A DNA stretch of 64,000 bases, from NCBI RefSeq assembly GCF_900104345.1, contig NZ_FNJN01000007.1, positions 1 through 64,000 on the forward strand. Reading direction: 5' to 3'. The first letter of the stretch is position 1. Each line of letters opens with the position of its first letter. This DNA is from Microbacterium testaceum StLB037. GTDB lineage: Bacteria; Actinomycetota; Actinomycetes; Actinomycetales; Microbacteriaceae. This document shows positions 25,399 through 33,734 of this stretch, piece by piece. The translations under genes and the position numbers were made by a program. The notes under the pieces were generated by a model. It was not told where the DNA came from and did not search any database. It saw nothing but the letters and a program-made list of their open reading frames with translations.

Positions 25399-26592
25399 AT
25401 GGCATTCGGGATGACCCGCGACGTGTTGCGCCCCACGGACTCCTCGCGCGCGGACCGGGTGACGTACGTCGAGCTGTTCTTCGACTTGATGTTCGTTCTC
25501 GCGCTGACGCAGTTGTCCGCCTACCTCTCCGAGAACCAGACGCCGCTCGGAGCTTTCGAGGGCGTCATCATGGTGTGCGCTCTGTGGTGGGCGTGGGTGT
25601 CGACCACATGGGTCACCAATTGGCTCGACCCCGTGAAGCTCGCCGTGCGCGGAGCGGTCGTGGCTCTGGGTTTCATCGCGCTCGTGATGAGCGTTTCGAT
25701 CGCGGAAGCATTCGGCGATCGAGCGTGGGCGTTCGCTGTGGCATACGTCGTCCTGCAGATCGGGCGCACGGGATTCATCGTGTGGGCGACCGTTCGTCAC
25801 GACCGGCGGGTGGCGCACGATTTCGCTCTGATCCTCGGATGGACTGCCGTCGGCGGGGCCCTCTGGATCGTCGGTGCGGTGTTGCCGCCCGCCGGGCAGC
25901 TGCCGTTGTGGACCGCGGCTCTCGCGCTCGAACTGCTCGGCACGATTCTGGGGTACCCGGTACCGGGTCGAGGAAGGGTGCTGCTTCAGTCGTGGGACCT
26001 GTCCGGTCCCCACATCGCGGAGCGGACGGCGCTCTTCGTCCTCATCGCCGTCGGCGAGGGACTGCTCGTCACCGGCCTCGCTTTCGTCGAGAAGGAGTCG
26101 TCCGCGTCTTCGGTGGCATCGCTGGTGACGGCGTTCGTCGCTGCCGCGGCGGCGTGGTGGATCTACTTCGATCACGGCGAGCGCGTCGGCGCGGAGGCGA
26201 TCGAGGAGTCGGACGAACCCGGCCGTCTCGCGCGCACGGCCTACACCTGGGTGCACCTTCCGATCATCGGCGGGATCGTGTTGATGAGCGTGGGCGACAA
26301 GGAAATGCTGTCGCAACCCGATCAGCGAAGCGTCGCCGCGACGATCGTCATCGTCGGCGGGCCCCTCCTGTTCCTCGCCGGAACGGCGCTGTTCCGGCGC
26401 ACCCTCGAAAGACGGTGGCCGCGAGCTCAGCTGCTCGGCCTCGTCGGTCTGGCTGCGCTCGCGGGGATGGCCCTTTTCCTCCCTGTCCTGAACGCGCTCG
26501 GATTGTCGATCGCGGCCGCGATCCTTCTCGCCGGTGTCGCAGCCGCCGAGACCATCGAGCGGGTGCGTCGTGGACGTAGGGCGGGGGGATGA
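25399..26592 (+). CDS. Low temperature requirement protein A (LtrA) family
   Basis: A 397-residue membrane protein with about twelve helices. The N terminus has the family signature RVTYVELFFDLMFVLALTQ, and the middle has HIAERTALFVLIAVGEGLL. LtrA was named from a Listeria mutant unable to grow in the cold, but its biochemical role is unknown. Start is uncertain: ATG codons at 25354, 25384, 25399 and 25411 are possible; 25399 or 25411 fit the family best. Confidence 0.82.
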   Translation: MAFGMTRDVLRPTDSSRADRVTYVELFFDLMFVLALTQLSAYLSENQTPLGAFEGVIMVCALWWAWVSTTWVTNWLDPVKLAVRGAVVALGFIALVMSVSIAEAFGDRAWAFAVAYVVLQIGRTGFIVWATVRHDRRVAHDFALILGWTAVGGALWIVGAVLPPAGQLPLWTAALALELLGTILGYPVPGRGRVLLQSWDLSGPHIAERTALFVLIAVGEGLLVTGLAFVEKESSASSVASLVTAFVAAAAAWWIYFDHGERVGAEAIEESDEPGRLARTAYTWVHLPIIGGIVLMSVGDKEMLSQPDQRSVAATIVIVGGPLLFLAGTALFRRTLERRWPRAQLLGLVGLAALAGMALFLPVLNALGLSIAAAILLAGVAAAETIERVRRGRRAGG

Positions 26593-26678
26593 ACGCACCT
26601 CTGTCACTGCCGCCGGTGTGGAGTGCCGTGATCGCGCTCTTCTCTAACGACGTGTCGACGTGAGCCCGCGGAAAACCG

Positions 26679-26966
26679 ATGCTTCGACTCCTCGACGCGT
26701 ACGTGCTAGACGCGCTAGGCGCTTTGGACGACCGCACCGCTCGATCCATGGCGGAGATGGCGCCGAAGACGATCGCAGCGCTGAACGTGCCGGCCTCGAC
26801 CTGGCAGCAGGCCGTTGAACTCTCGATGGAGATGCCGCCGAGTTCGATGGCCGAGCTCCGGGCGAAATGGGAGCAGTACGTGCACGAAGCGCTCGCCGCG
26901 GGCGTGACCTCCGACGTGCTCGCCTGGACGCACAAGATGGTCGATGTGCGATTCGGGATCGAGTGA
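26679..26966 (+). CDS. Small hypothetical protein
   Basis: A 95-residue soluble, mainly helical protein (LLDAYVLDALGALDD ... LRAKWEQYVHEALAAG). Composition and codon use look protein-coding, but there is neither a good ribosome site nor the usual -10 box before the ATG, and I do not recognise the family. The 86 bases between it and the LtrA gene hold nothing evident. Confidence 0.45.
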   Translation: MLRLLDAYVLDALGALDDRTARSMAEMAPKTIAALNVPASTWQQAVELSMEMPPSSMAELRAKWEQYVHEALAAGVTSDVLAWTHKMVDVRFGIE

Positions 26967-27055
26967 GAACCCGTTGATCGACCCGACGGTGTCGGTTACC
27001 GGCTGAGGCGGATGCCGAACTGAAGAGGATGCGGCGCGAAGATCGCGACGTGCGG

Positions 27056-27128
27056 TGGGCCCCGTGGGGCTCGAACCCACGACCCGCGGATTAAAAGTCC
27101 GATGCTCTACCGACTGAGCTAGAGGCCC
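27056..27128 (-). tRNA. tRNA-Lys (anticodon TTT)
   Basis: A 73-base cloverleaf on the minus strand. The acceptor GGGCCTC pairs with GGGGCCC (one G-U); the D-arm has TAGCTCAGTCGGTAGAG; the anticodon stem CGGA/TCCG closes CTTTTAA with anticodon TTT; the T-arm has GTGGGTTCGAGCCCCAC. The discriminator is A and CCA is not encoded. It reads AAA/AAG. Confidence 0.95.
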
Positions 27129-27167
27129 TCGCCGTCCAGCCTACCGGCCTCGCGGGGGCGCTTGTGC

Positions 27168-28184
27168 TCACCGGCGTCGCCGGGACACGATCCAGAACAG
27201 GTAGGCGCCCCCGGCGACGGCGGTGAGCAGGCCGACCGGAATCTGTAACGGTGCCAGGGCGCGCTGGGCGATGACGTCGGCGACGAGGAGCACGGCGGCG
27301 CCCGTGACCGCGGAGCCGACCAGGGGGATCCCGCTGGTGCCCATGGTGCGTCGAGCGAGTTGCGGTGCGGCGAGGGCGATGAAACCGATGGGACCGGCGA
27401 CCGCGGTCGCGGTCCCCGTGAGAAGCGCGGCGACGACGACCAGCACGAGGCGTATCCGCCCGGTGCGCACCCCGAGGGCGACAGCGGTGTCGTCGCCCAG
27501 CTCGAGAGTGCGGAAGTCGCGGTACACGACGATCAGCACGAATGACAGGATGCCGATCGACGAGAGCAGCAGCGCCACATCGTCGAGAGATGTCGCCGCC
27601 AGGCTCCCGTGAAGCCACTGCGTCGCGTTGCGGGCGATCTCGAGCGGGGCCCTGGTCAAGAGGTAATCGTTGGCCGCCGACAGCAGGGTCGAGAGCGCGA
27701 TCCCGGCGAGGATCGTCCGCTCTCGCGAGACGCCCACGCTGCGGGCGATGGCCATGACGACCACGACGGTCAGCAGACCGCCGATCCATGCCCCGGCGGC
27801 GGGAGAGGCGGCCGGCGCGAGAAGAGTGAGCCCGACGAGGGCGCCGGTGGCCGACCCGGCGCTGAATCCGACGATGTCGGGGCTCGCGAGCGGGTTGCGG
27901 GCGAGCGTCTGGAACACGGCCCCGGCCATGCCGAGGGCGGCGCCGATGGCGAGAGCGGCCAGAATGCGCGGGACGCGCAGGCCCACGACCACGACGCTCG
28001 TCCGGCCGTCACCCTCTCCGGTCAGCGCGGATGCCACCTGCCCGAGGGACGCCTGGAAGGAACCCGTCGTGAGCCCGACCACCGCGGCGATCGCCGCGAC
28101 GACGAGCGTGCCGACCAGGACCAGCGCGTATCGGCGGCGCCGTCGCGAGCGCGCGGGAGTGCGGAGGAGGGTTGCCGTGGTCAC
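27168..28184 (-). CDS. Iron-siderophore ABC permease (FecCD family), second subunit
   Basis: A 338-residue permease with about nine helices and the FecCD blocks ALAIGAALGMAGAVFQTLARNPLASPD and PIGFIALAAPQLAR. It would pair with the upstream homologue to form the channel for ferric siderophore import. The GTG at 28184 overlaps the stop of the first permease (GTGA); a GTG 30 bases further up is less likely. No ATPase gene is next to it, so one must be supplied from elsewhere. Confidence 0.9.
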   Translation of the reverse strand: MTTATLLRTPARSRRRRRYALVLVGTLVVAAIAAVVGLTTGSFQASLGQVASALTGEGDGRTSVVVVGLRVPRILAALAIGAALGMAGAVFQTLARNPLASPDIVGFSAGSATGALVGLTLLAPAASPAAGAWIGGLLTVVVVMAIARSVGVSRERTILAGIALSTLLSAANDYLLTRAPLEIARNATQWLHGSLAATSLDDVALLLSSIGILSFVLIVVYRDFRTLELGDDTAVALGVRTGRIRLVLVVVAALLTGTATAVAGPIGFIALAAPQLARRTMGTSGIPLVGSAVTGAAVLLVADVIAQRALAPLQIPVGLLTAVAGGAYLFWIVSRRRR

Positions 28185-29233
28185 GGCATCCGCTTCTTCC
28201 GGAGGATGAGCCACAGCAGCAGCGGGGCCCCGAGGAAAGCGGCGACGATCCCCGCCTCCACCTCGCCCGGAGGGGCGATGACTCGACCGAGGACGTCGCT
28301 CGCGAGCGTCAGCGCTGCCCCGGTCACGGCGGCCAGGGGGAGCGACGTCCGGACGGACCCGCCCACCGCGCCGCGAACGGCGTGAGCCACGAGCAGCCCG
28401 ATGAAGGCCAGGGGTCCCGCTGCCGCGGTCGCGGCGGCGCAGAGCAGGGTGATGGCGACGCCCGAGCCGATCATGACCAGCGGGGGAGAGACCCCGAGTG
28501 CCCGCGCCAGGTCGGCGCCGAGCTGCAGCTGATCGAGGCCCCGCGCCACGACGACGGCGAGCAGGAGGCCCACGACGGCGAAGGGCAGGAGCTGGAGCGC
28601 GACGTCCGGGTCGCGGCGCTCGAACGAACCGACCGCCCAGAAGCGGAACGATTCGAAGGTGTCGTCATCGGCCAGCGTGATGATGCGGACGACGGCGCCG
28701 AGACACTCGCTGAGCGCCACCCCGGCCAGGACGAGACCGATGGTGTCGTCGCGCCGCTCGCCGCGGACGGCGGTGTGCACCAGCAGCGACGCCCCCGCCG
28801 CGCCCGCGACGGCGAACCAGACGTATCCGCTCGCCGTCGCGACCCCGAAGAACCCGATGGCGACGACGACGCCGAGGGCGGCGCCCGCGTTCACCCCGAG
28901 CAGGCCCGGGTCGGCGAGCGGGTTCCGGGTCGCCGCCCGCATCAGTACGCCGGCCACGCCGAGACAGGCCCCGGCGAAGATCGCGGTGAGGGTGCGCGGT
29001 AGGCGGAGCTGATGGACGATGACGCCGGCGGCATCCTGTCGATCCGAGAAGAGGGCCGACACGACATCGAGGGGGCTGAGGGCGCGAGATCCCACGGCGA
29101 GACTCGCGAGGACGAGTCCGACGAGGATGCCGCTCACGACCAGGAAGAACATGACCGCGCGTCGTCGCGACGACCGTCGACTCGAATCCCGTTCCGCCAC
29201 GCCCGGGACGGTGGGCGGCTGGACGACGATCAC
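28181..29233 (-). CDS. Iron-siderophore ABC permease (FecCD family), first subunit
   Basis: A 350-residue FecCD permease with an N-terminal cytoplasmic basic stretch (SSRRSSRRR) before helix 1. Family blocks are FAGACLGVAGVLMRAATRNPLADPG and PLAFIGLLVAHAVR. The GTG start lies against the IdeR box, and TATCCT sits seven bases before it, so it is read as a leaderless mRNA under iron control. It is divergent from the binding protein. Confidence 0.9.
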   Translation of the reverse strand: MIVVQPPTVPGVAERDSSRRSSRRRAVMFFLVVSGILVGLVLASLAVGSRALSPLDVVSALFSDRQDAAGVIVHQLRLPRTLTAIFAGACLGVAGVLMRAATRNPLADPGLLGVNAGAALGVVVAIGFFGVATASGYVWFAVAGAAGASLLVHTAVRGERRDDTIGLVLAGVALSECLGAVVRIITLADDDTFESFRFWAVGSFERRDPDVALQLLPFAVVGLLLAVVVARGLDQLQLGADLARALGVSPPLVMIGSGVAITLLCAAATAAAGPLAFIGLLVAHAVRGAVGGSVRTSLPLAAVTGAALTLASDVLGRVIAPPGEVEAGIVAAFLGAPLLLWLILRKKRMP

Positions 29234-29252
29234 ATAGGTAAGGATAACCTAA
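29234..29252. promoter_or_regulatory. IdeR/DtxR iron box between the divergent siderophore genes
   Basis: The 19-base site ATAGGTAAGGATAACCTAA matches 16 of 19 positions of the DtxR/IdeR consensus. It covers both -10 elements: TAACCT (29245-29250), six bases before the binding-protein GTG, and on the other strand TATCCT (29241-29246), seven bases before the permease GTG. Iron-loaded repressor would therefore block both transcripts at once. Confidence 0.88.
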
Positions 29253-29256
29253 CCGG

Positions 29257-30306
29257 GTGATCGACTTTCGTTTCCCGTCCTCTCGTGCCCGATTCCGTCC
29301 TCGACGACTCGTCGGCGTCGGCCTCGCTGCAGCCGTGCTCGCCCTCGCCGGATGCGCCGGCCCCGCCGCGGGCCCTTCGGCGGTGGATGCCGAGGCCGGC
29401 TCGACCGGGGAGTGGACCGTCTCGCGCGACCTCGAGCCCGGCATGGGCTCCGCGCAAGCCGACGGCGTCTTCCCCCGCGAGGTGACGCACTTCGCCGGCA
29501 CGACCGAGATTCCGTCCGAGCCGAAGCGCATCGCGGTCGTCTCCACGGGGCAGCTCGACGCGCTCCTGTCTCTGGGGCAGGTGCCGGTGGCGGCGACCCG
29601 CGCCGAGAACAGCGGACTGGTGCCCCGGTATCTACTCGACGCGTTCCCCGACCGGGTGCCGGCGCTGGACGCCATGTCGGACATCGGTCAGCGGACCGAG
29701 CCCGACCTCGAGGCGATCGCTCAAGCCGCGCCCGATCTGATCCTGATTAACTCGACCCGGGGTGCCCAGCTCTACGACGCCCTCGCGGCCATCGCGCCCA
29801 CCGTGGTGACGAAGGGCAACGGGGTGAATTGGAAGAGCGACTTCCTCCTCATCGCCGACGCCCTGGGTGACGAGGGCGATGCCCGCGGCATCCTCGACGA
29901 TCTTCAGGCGCAGAGCGCCGCTTTCTCGCAGACCCACCCGGCGGGGGAGCCGGCCGTATCTTTCCTGCAGTCGACGGGCGACCGCACGCGCATCATGGGA
30001 CTGCCGTCTTTCGCGGGAGGCATCGCGGAAGATCTCGGTCTCGGACGCCCGGAGTCGCAGCGGTTCGACGAGACGTCGCAGGAGATCAGCGCCGAGCAGA
30101 TCGACCTCGCCGACGCGGATCACGTGTTCTACGGCGGGACGGGGGAGGGCGTCTCGTTCATCGAGCAGGCACCGCTCTGGCAGACCCTCTCCGCCGTCGC
30201 CGGGCAGAAGGCGACGACCGTGGACTTCGACCCGTGGTTCATGAACGCCGGCCCTGTCGCCGCCCGGCTCGTGCAGGACGAGATCATCCGCACGGTCGGT
30301 TCCTGA
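29257..30306 (+). CDS. Ferric-siderophore substrate-binding lipoprotein
   Basis: A 349-residue class III solute-binding protein. The signal peptide ends in a lipobox LAGC (Cys33). The two-lobed binding fold is marked by KRIAVVSTGQLDALLSLGQVP and EPDLEAIAQAAPDLILINS, as in FepB/FecB proteins. It captures a ferric siderophore outside the membrane and hands it to the divergent FecCD permeases. The GTG start, rather than a downstream one, fits the TAACCT box at six bases and the full signal peptide. Confidence 0.92.
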   Translation: MIDFRFPSSRARFRPRRLVGVGLAAAVLALAGCAGPAAGPSAVDAEAGSTGEWTVSRDLEPGMGSAQADGVFPREVTHFAGTTEIPSEPKRIAVVSTGQLDALLSLGQVPVAATRAENSGLVPRYLLDAFPDRVPALDAMSDIGQRTEPDLEAIAQAAPDLILINSTRGAQLYDALAAIAPTVVTKGNGVNWKSDFLLIADALGDEGDARGILDDLQAQSAAFSQTHPAGEPAVSFLQSTGDRTRIMGLPSFAGGIAEDLGLGRPESQRFDETSQEISAEQIDLADADHVFYGGTGEGVSFIEQAPLWQTLSAVAGQKATTVDFDPWFMNAGPVAARLVQDEIIRTVGS

Positions 30307-30315
30307 CGAACGAAA

Positions 30316-30354
30316 GCGAGCGCCGGACCCCCTCGCCTGGGGTCCGGCGCTCGC
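30316..30354. terminator. Strong hairpin between the binding protein and the fasciclin gene
   Basis: A perfect 16-bp stem (30316-30331 with 30339-30354) closes a 7-base loop. It lies between convergent genes and can end transcripts in both directions. Confidence 0.8.
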
Positions 30355-30412
30355 CGTCAGGATCGGTCGATCATCGACCGCTCGGAAACGCGAAGACTCG
30401 CGCGTCCGTGAA

Positions 30413-31081
30413 TTACATGGCCGGGGGCATCAGCACCGAGTCGATGAGGTACACCGTGGCGTTGGCGGTCTGGACGCCACCGCAGATCACGTTGGCGTCG
30501 TTCACCTTGATGGAGTCGCCCGAGCCCGAGACGGTGACGTCCTGGCCCTCGACCGTGGTGTGCGTGCCGTCGATCGCGTCGGGGGCGATCTGGCCGGGGA
30601 CCACGTGGTACGTGAGGATCTTGGTCAGGGTGGCCGAGTCGGTCTTGAGGCCGTCGATGGTGGCGGCCGGGATCTTGGCGAACGCGTCGTCGACCGGGGC
30701 GAAGACCGTGAACTCCGAACCGTTCAGCGTGTCGACCAGGTTGACGTCGGGGTTCAGCTGGCCGCTGACGGACGCGGTGAGCGTCTTCAGCAGCGGGTTG
30801 TTCGACGCGGCGGTGGCCACCGGGTCAGCAGCCATGCCGGCGACCGAGCCGGAGCCCGAGGGAACGGCAGCGGCGTAGTCGGCGCAACCGGGGCCGACGA
30901 GGTTGGCGGCCGGGTCCATCGCGCTGGACGACATCGACGGCGAGGCCGACATCGAGGGCATTGCGCTCTCGTCGGTGGTCGAGCCACCCGAGGTGGTGCC
31001 ACCCGAACATGCGGTGAGAGCGAAGGCCGAGCCCAGAACGAGGGCGAGACCAGCGACAACGGGCTTCTTGTTGGTGAGCAT
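30413..31081 (-). CDS. Fasciclin (FAS1) domain lipoprotein, MPB70/83-like
   Basis: A 222-residue lipoprotein. The lipobox LTAC places the lipid on Cys25; a Ser/Met/Thr-rich linker (about 26-60) leads to one FAS1 domain (about 80-222) with [16 protein letters not shown] and [14 protein letters not shown]. In mycobacteria MPT70/MPT83 have the same fold and are the main targets of SigK. The sigK-rskA pair lies just beside this gene and is read divergently, so it is probably SigK-controlled. Two cysteines ([15 protein letters not shown]) may form a disulfide. Ribosome site AGGAA before the ATG. Role: cell-surface adhesion or matrix function, inferred. Confidence 0.9.
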   Translation of the reverse strand: MLTNKKPVVAGLALVLGSAFALTACSGGTTSGGSTTDESAMPSMSASPSMSSSAMDPAANLVGPGCADYAAAVPSGSGSVAGMAADPVATAASNNPLLKTLTASVSGQLNPDVNLVDTLNGSEFTVFAPVDDAFAKIPAATIDGLKTDSATLTKILTYHVVPGQIAPDAIDGTHTTVEGQDVTVSGSGDSIKVNDANVICGGVQTANATVYLIDSVLMPPAM

Positions 31082-31412
31082 GACATTCCTCCGAAATCAT
31101 CCGGATCGCGTCTGCGACCCGTCAGGGACACCCCGGTGCGAGGGGCGGTTCGCCGTGGAGCGGCTTACACAGGGTCTTCGGGACCCCCTCGGGATCGGAT
31201 TGCGAAATGTTGCGGATTCGACCGGTCGCCGGCATTCGGAGGGCTTTAAATCCCTGGTCAAGCGAGAATAAATATTCTTCAGAATGTTTTTCGATCGAAC
31301 CCGGTGACGCCCGGAACGCCGCGGAGGCTCAAGATAACGGTTTGCCCCGAGCTGTCTCGCCACGCACATATACGCGCGCGAGGTTGCGCGGGGCGTAGGC
31401 AATGATGGGGTC
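31082..31412. promoter_or_regulatory. Divergent control region of the fasciclin and sigK genes
   Basis: 331 bases without a gene. The middle (about 31245-31300) is a marked AT-rich island in GC-rich surroundings, with GAATA/TATTC arms at 31268-31279. It should contain the SigK promoters of the fasciclin gene and possibly of sigK. On the plus strand AATGAT (31401-31406) lies six bases before the sigK ATG. I could not place a SigK-type -35/-10 pair with confidence. Confidence 0.5.
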
Positions 31413-32003
31413 ATGGTGATCGACGGTTTCGACCTTCCCGACGACGGGACGGAGAACGCCGACCACGTGGGTGTCCTCTTGCAGCGCGTCGCCGCCGGCG
31501 ACCGCGCCGCTTTCGCCGAGTTGTACGACTCCCTGTCGGCCCGCGCCTTCGGTCTGATCCTCCGTGTGCTCGTGGACCGCTCGCAGAGCGAGGAAGTGCT
31601 TCAGGAGGTCTTCCTCGAGATCTGGCAATCCGCTGGGCGCTTCACTCCGAACAGAGGTCAGGGAAGATCGTGGGTTCTCACGATCGCGCACCGTCGAGCG
31701 GTGGACCGCGTGCGGTCCTCGCAGTCGAGCGTCGATCGAGATGTGCGCGCGGGCTTCCGGGATATGGACGTCGCATACGACGCCGTGTCCGAGAAGGTCG
31801 AACTGAAAATGGAAGGGCGGCGCGTCGTCGATGCACTGGCGACGCTCCCCGAGGCGCAGAAAGAAGCGCTCACGCTCGCTTATTTCGGCGGGTACAGCCA
31901 AAGTGAGATCGCGACCCTCGTCGGGGCGCCGCTCGGTACGGTCAAGACACGAATGCGCGACGGATTGTCGCGCTTGAGAATGGAGATGGGGGTGGACAAG
32001 TGA
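31413..32003 (+). CDS. sigK: ECF sigma factor SigK
   Basis: A 196-residue ECF sigma factor. Region 2 (FAELYDSLSARAFGLILRVL, then EEVLQEVFLEIWQSAGRF) and region 4 (LATLPEAQKEALTLAYFGG, then GAPLGTVKTRMRDGLSRLR) are complete. The SigK group is indicated by the coupled rskA gene (GTGA overlap) and the adjacent fasciclin target. It is held inactive by the membrane anti-sigma factor until proteolysis releases it. Confidence 0.92.
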   Translation: MVIDGFDLPDDGTENADHVGVLLQRVAAGDRAAFAELYDSLSARAFGLILRVLVDRSQSEEVLQEVFLEIWQSAGRFTPNRGQGRSWVLTIAHRRAVDRVRSSQSSVDRDVRAGFRDMDVAYDAVSEKVELKMEGRRVVDALATLPEAQKEALTLAYFGGYSQSEIATLVGAPLGTVKTRMRDGLSRLRMEMGVDK

Positions 32004-32818
32004 ACGAGAGGGATTTCGCCGACCTCGCCGTCGGACACGCGCTCAACGCGCTCTCCGAGGCTGATGAGCGCGCGTACCAGGAGGCTCTCGCGGGTAACCC
32101 GAACTGGGACCACCACGTGCGCCATGCCGTCGACGCGGTGGCCGCGATCGGCGACTCCGTCGAGCCCGTCGAGCCTCCGCCGTCCGTGCGGGCTTCGCTG
32201 TTCGCGCGCATCTCCGACCTCCCGCAGGAGTCAGCGGCATCCGCTTCCGCCGCCGAATCCGTCGACGACGTCGAGGACTTCGCCGCGGCCGGCCCCGCTG
32301 TCACCGAGCCCGAGCGCGAGGCCGTCACGGTCGGCGCGTCTCCGGGATCCGGATGGGGTGCCCGTCGCTGGTTCGCACTGGCCGCATCGTTCGCCGCCGT
32401 CCTCGTGCTCGGCTTCGGCGCCGTCACCGTCAGCCAGTTGTTCGCTCCGCCTGCCGCGGTCGTCGCCCTCCAGCAGATCGAAGATGCACCCGACGCGCAG
32501 TCGGCCTCGGCCACCATGCCCGACGGAACGGTCGCCACGGCGCACTGGTCGCCCTCGAGCGGAAAGAGCGTGCTTGTCGCCGACGGCATGCCGGCGCTGC
32601 CCGACGGCAAGACCTACGAGCTGTGGTTCGTTCGCGGTGAGAACCAGATCGCGATCCCGGCCGGGATCTTCGAGCCGGATGCCGATGGCAACGCCACGGC
32701 TCAGCTCTCGGGTGAGATGCACAGCGGTGACGTCATCGCCGTGACGGTCGAACCCGCGGGTGGTTCTCCCGACGGCACGCCGAGCTCGGCCCCCGTGCTC
32801 GCCGTCGCCACGGCCTGA
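32000..32818 (+). CDS. rskA: Anti-sigma-K factor RskA
   Basis: A 272-residue membrane anti-sigma factor. The N-terminal cytoplasmic part (about 1-110; DLAVGHALNALSEADERAY) binds SigK and, as in mycobacterial RskA, has no zinc-binding HxxxCxxC motif. One helix (about 118-140, WFALAASFAAVLVLGFG) is followed by the RskA C-terminal domain outside (GMPALPDGKTYELWFV). Signals that trigger stepwise cleavage are unknown. Its GTG overlaps the sigK stop. Confidence 0.9.
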   Translation: MNERDFADLAVGHALNALSEADERAYQEALAGNPNWDHHVRHAVDAVAAIGDSVEPVEPPPSVRASLFARISDLPQESAASASAAESVDDVEDFAAAGPAVTEPEREAVTVGASPGSGWGARRWFALAASFAAVLVLGFGAVTVSQLFAPPAAVVALQQIEDAPDAQSASATMPDGTVATAHWSPSSGKSVLVADGMPALPDGKTYELWFVRGENQIAIPAGIFEPDADGNATAQLSGEMHSGDVIAVTVEPAGGSPDGTPSSAPVLAVATA

Positions 32819-32895
32819 TCACCTTCAGACTGCCTGTTCCGGTGCCGTCGCCAGCGGGTACCTCGCGTGCGGCCCGCCCCGCGAGGGGGACGCTT

Positions 32896-32901
32896 TAGCC
32901 T
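32896..32901 (+). promoter_or_regulatory. -10 TAGCCT for the gene at 32908
   Basis: TAGCCT followed by six bases and ATG, the leaderless layout common in this window. Confidence 0.55.
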
Positions 32902-32907
32902 GGATGC

Positions 32908-33546
32908 ATGAGCGATTCCCCCCGCGAATTCCACAAGCCGGTTCGGCGTCCCGCAGAGCTGTTCGACCGTCTGTTCTCGGCGGAGGACCCGGCCGAGGTG
33001 TCGCGGGTCGCGCACAGCACGGCGCAGGCGCTCTTGTCGCGCGTCCGCGCCGATCCGAGCATCGACGTGGTCGAGCGGCTGGTGGCGTTCACCGACGATC
33101 ACGGCATCGACGACATCGCCGAGCTGTGGTCGCGCTCGCCCGCTCGCTCCCTTCCCGGCTCGCTGTGGCGCCTCTACCTTCTGCAGCTGATGATCCACGA
33201 CGACGCCGCCACGGCCGCCCTGCTCTACGAGCGCGGTCGGGTGGAGATGGCGACGGTTGATGCCGTGGTGGCCGGGGCTCCCGCGCCGGCGGGCCCCGAA
33301 GAGCTGGTGCAGCTGATCGACACCATCCTGCGCGGGCTCTTCGAAGGGGACTTCGCCGTGGCCCTCGATCGCGCCGCGGCGTTCTGCCGTGTGCAGGCGG
33401 CAGGGTCCACGCACCTCGCCGACGACTACGAGAACACCGAGTCGGAGCGGGCATCTGCCCTCACCACGCGCGCTCTGCGGCTCGCCACGTACGCGGAGGA
33501 CCTGTCGGCGTCGGCCGCTCTTTGGCGCCGTGACGCGCTGACCTGA
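32908..33546 (+). CDS. Conserved actinobacterial protein, unknown function
   Basis: A 212-residue, soluble, largely helical protein starting with EFHKPVRRPAELFDRLFSAED. No catalytic motif or membrane segment is visible; a Pro/Ala/Gly-rich linker (GAPAPAGPEEL) divides two helical parts. I recognise it only as a conserved protein of the Microbacteriaceae. It has its own leaderless promoter and is followed by the structured region at 33562. Confidence 0.65.
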   Translation: MSDSPREFHKPVRRPAELFDRLFSAEDPAEVSRVAHSTAQALLSRVRADPSIDVVERLVAFTDDHGIDDIAELWSRSPARSLPGSLWRLYLLQLMIHDDAATAALLYERGRVEMATVDAVVAGAPAPAGPEELVQLIDTILRGLFEGDFAVALDRAAAFCRVQAAGSTHLADDYENTESERASALTTRALRLATYAEDLSASAALWRRDALT

Positions 33547-33561
33547 GCGGAAAAGATAAGT

Positions 33562-33660
33562 GCCGGACCGCAGAACGCCTCTCGGCGCATGGCCGCTCAT
33601 AGCGGCAGAAGATGGAGCCCGGGGTTACTGCGGCCCGGCTAGGAAAGTGTAACAAGCCCC
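33562..33660 (+). ncRNA. Candidate structured RNA upstream of pabC (strand uncertain)
   Basis: Intergenic sequence with nested pairing. GCCGGACCGCAG (33562-33573) pairs with CTGCGGCCCGGC (33628-33639) at 11 of 12 positions. Inside are hairpins CGCC/GGCG (33576-33579, 33584-33587) and GCCGCT/AGCGGC (33592-33597, 33601-33606). A further pairing, GGGGTTAC (33621-33628) with GTAA and CCCC (33649-33652, 33657-33660), would enclose the right arm of the first helix, so the two form a pseudoknot or exclude each other. No known RNA family was recognised. It could be a small RNA or a riboswitch-like element; palindromic stems alone do not prove transcription. Confidence 0.35.
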
Positions 33661-33722
33661 GCCCGCGGACATTCCCTGGAACAGCCCGGTTGACAAGACC
33701 CGGGCGTGTCGGCGGTGCGGCG

Positions 33723-33728
33723 TAGGCT
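33723..33728 (+). promoter_or_regulatory. -10 TAGGCT of leaderless pabC
   Basis: TAGGCT, six bases, ATG at 33735. If this is the only promoter, the structured segment upstream is not part of the pabC mRNA. Confidence 0.55.
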
Positions 33729-33734
33729 CGGCTC

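Noticed and set aside
26593-26678. A possible further gene between ltrA and the 95-residue frame
   Set aside because: Fewer than 90 bases with no start preceded by a ribosome site or -10 box.
33690-33728. TTGACA (33690-33695) as the -35 partner of the pabC TAGGCT
   Set aside because: The spacing is 27 bases, far from 16-18, and TTGACA lies in the loop of a GCCCGG/CCGGGC hairpin.
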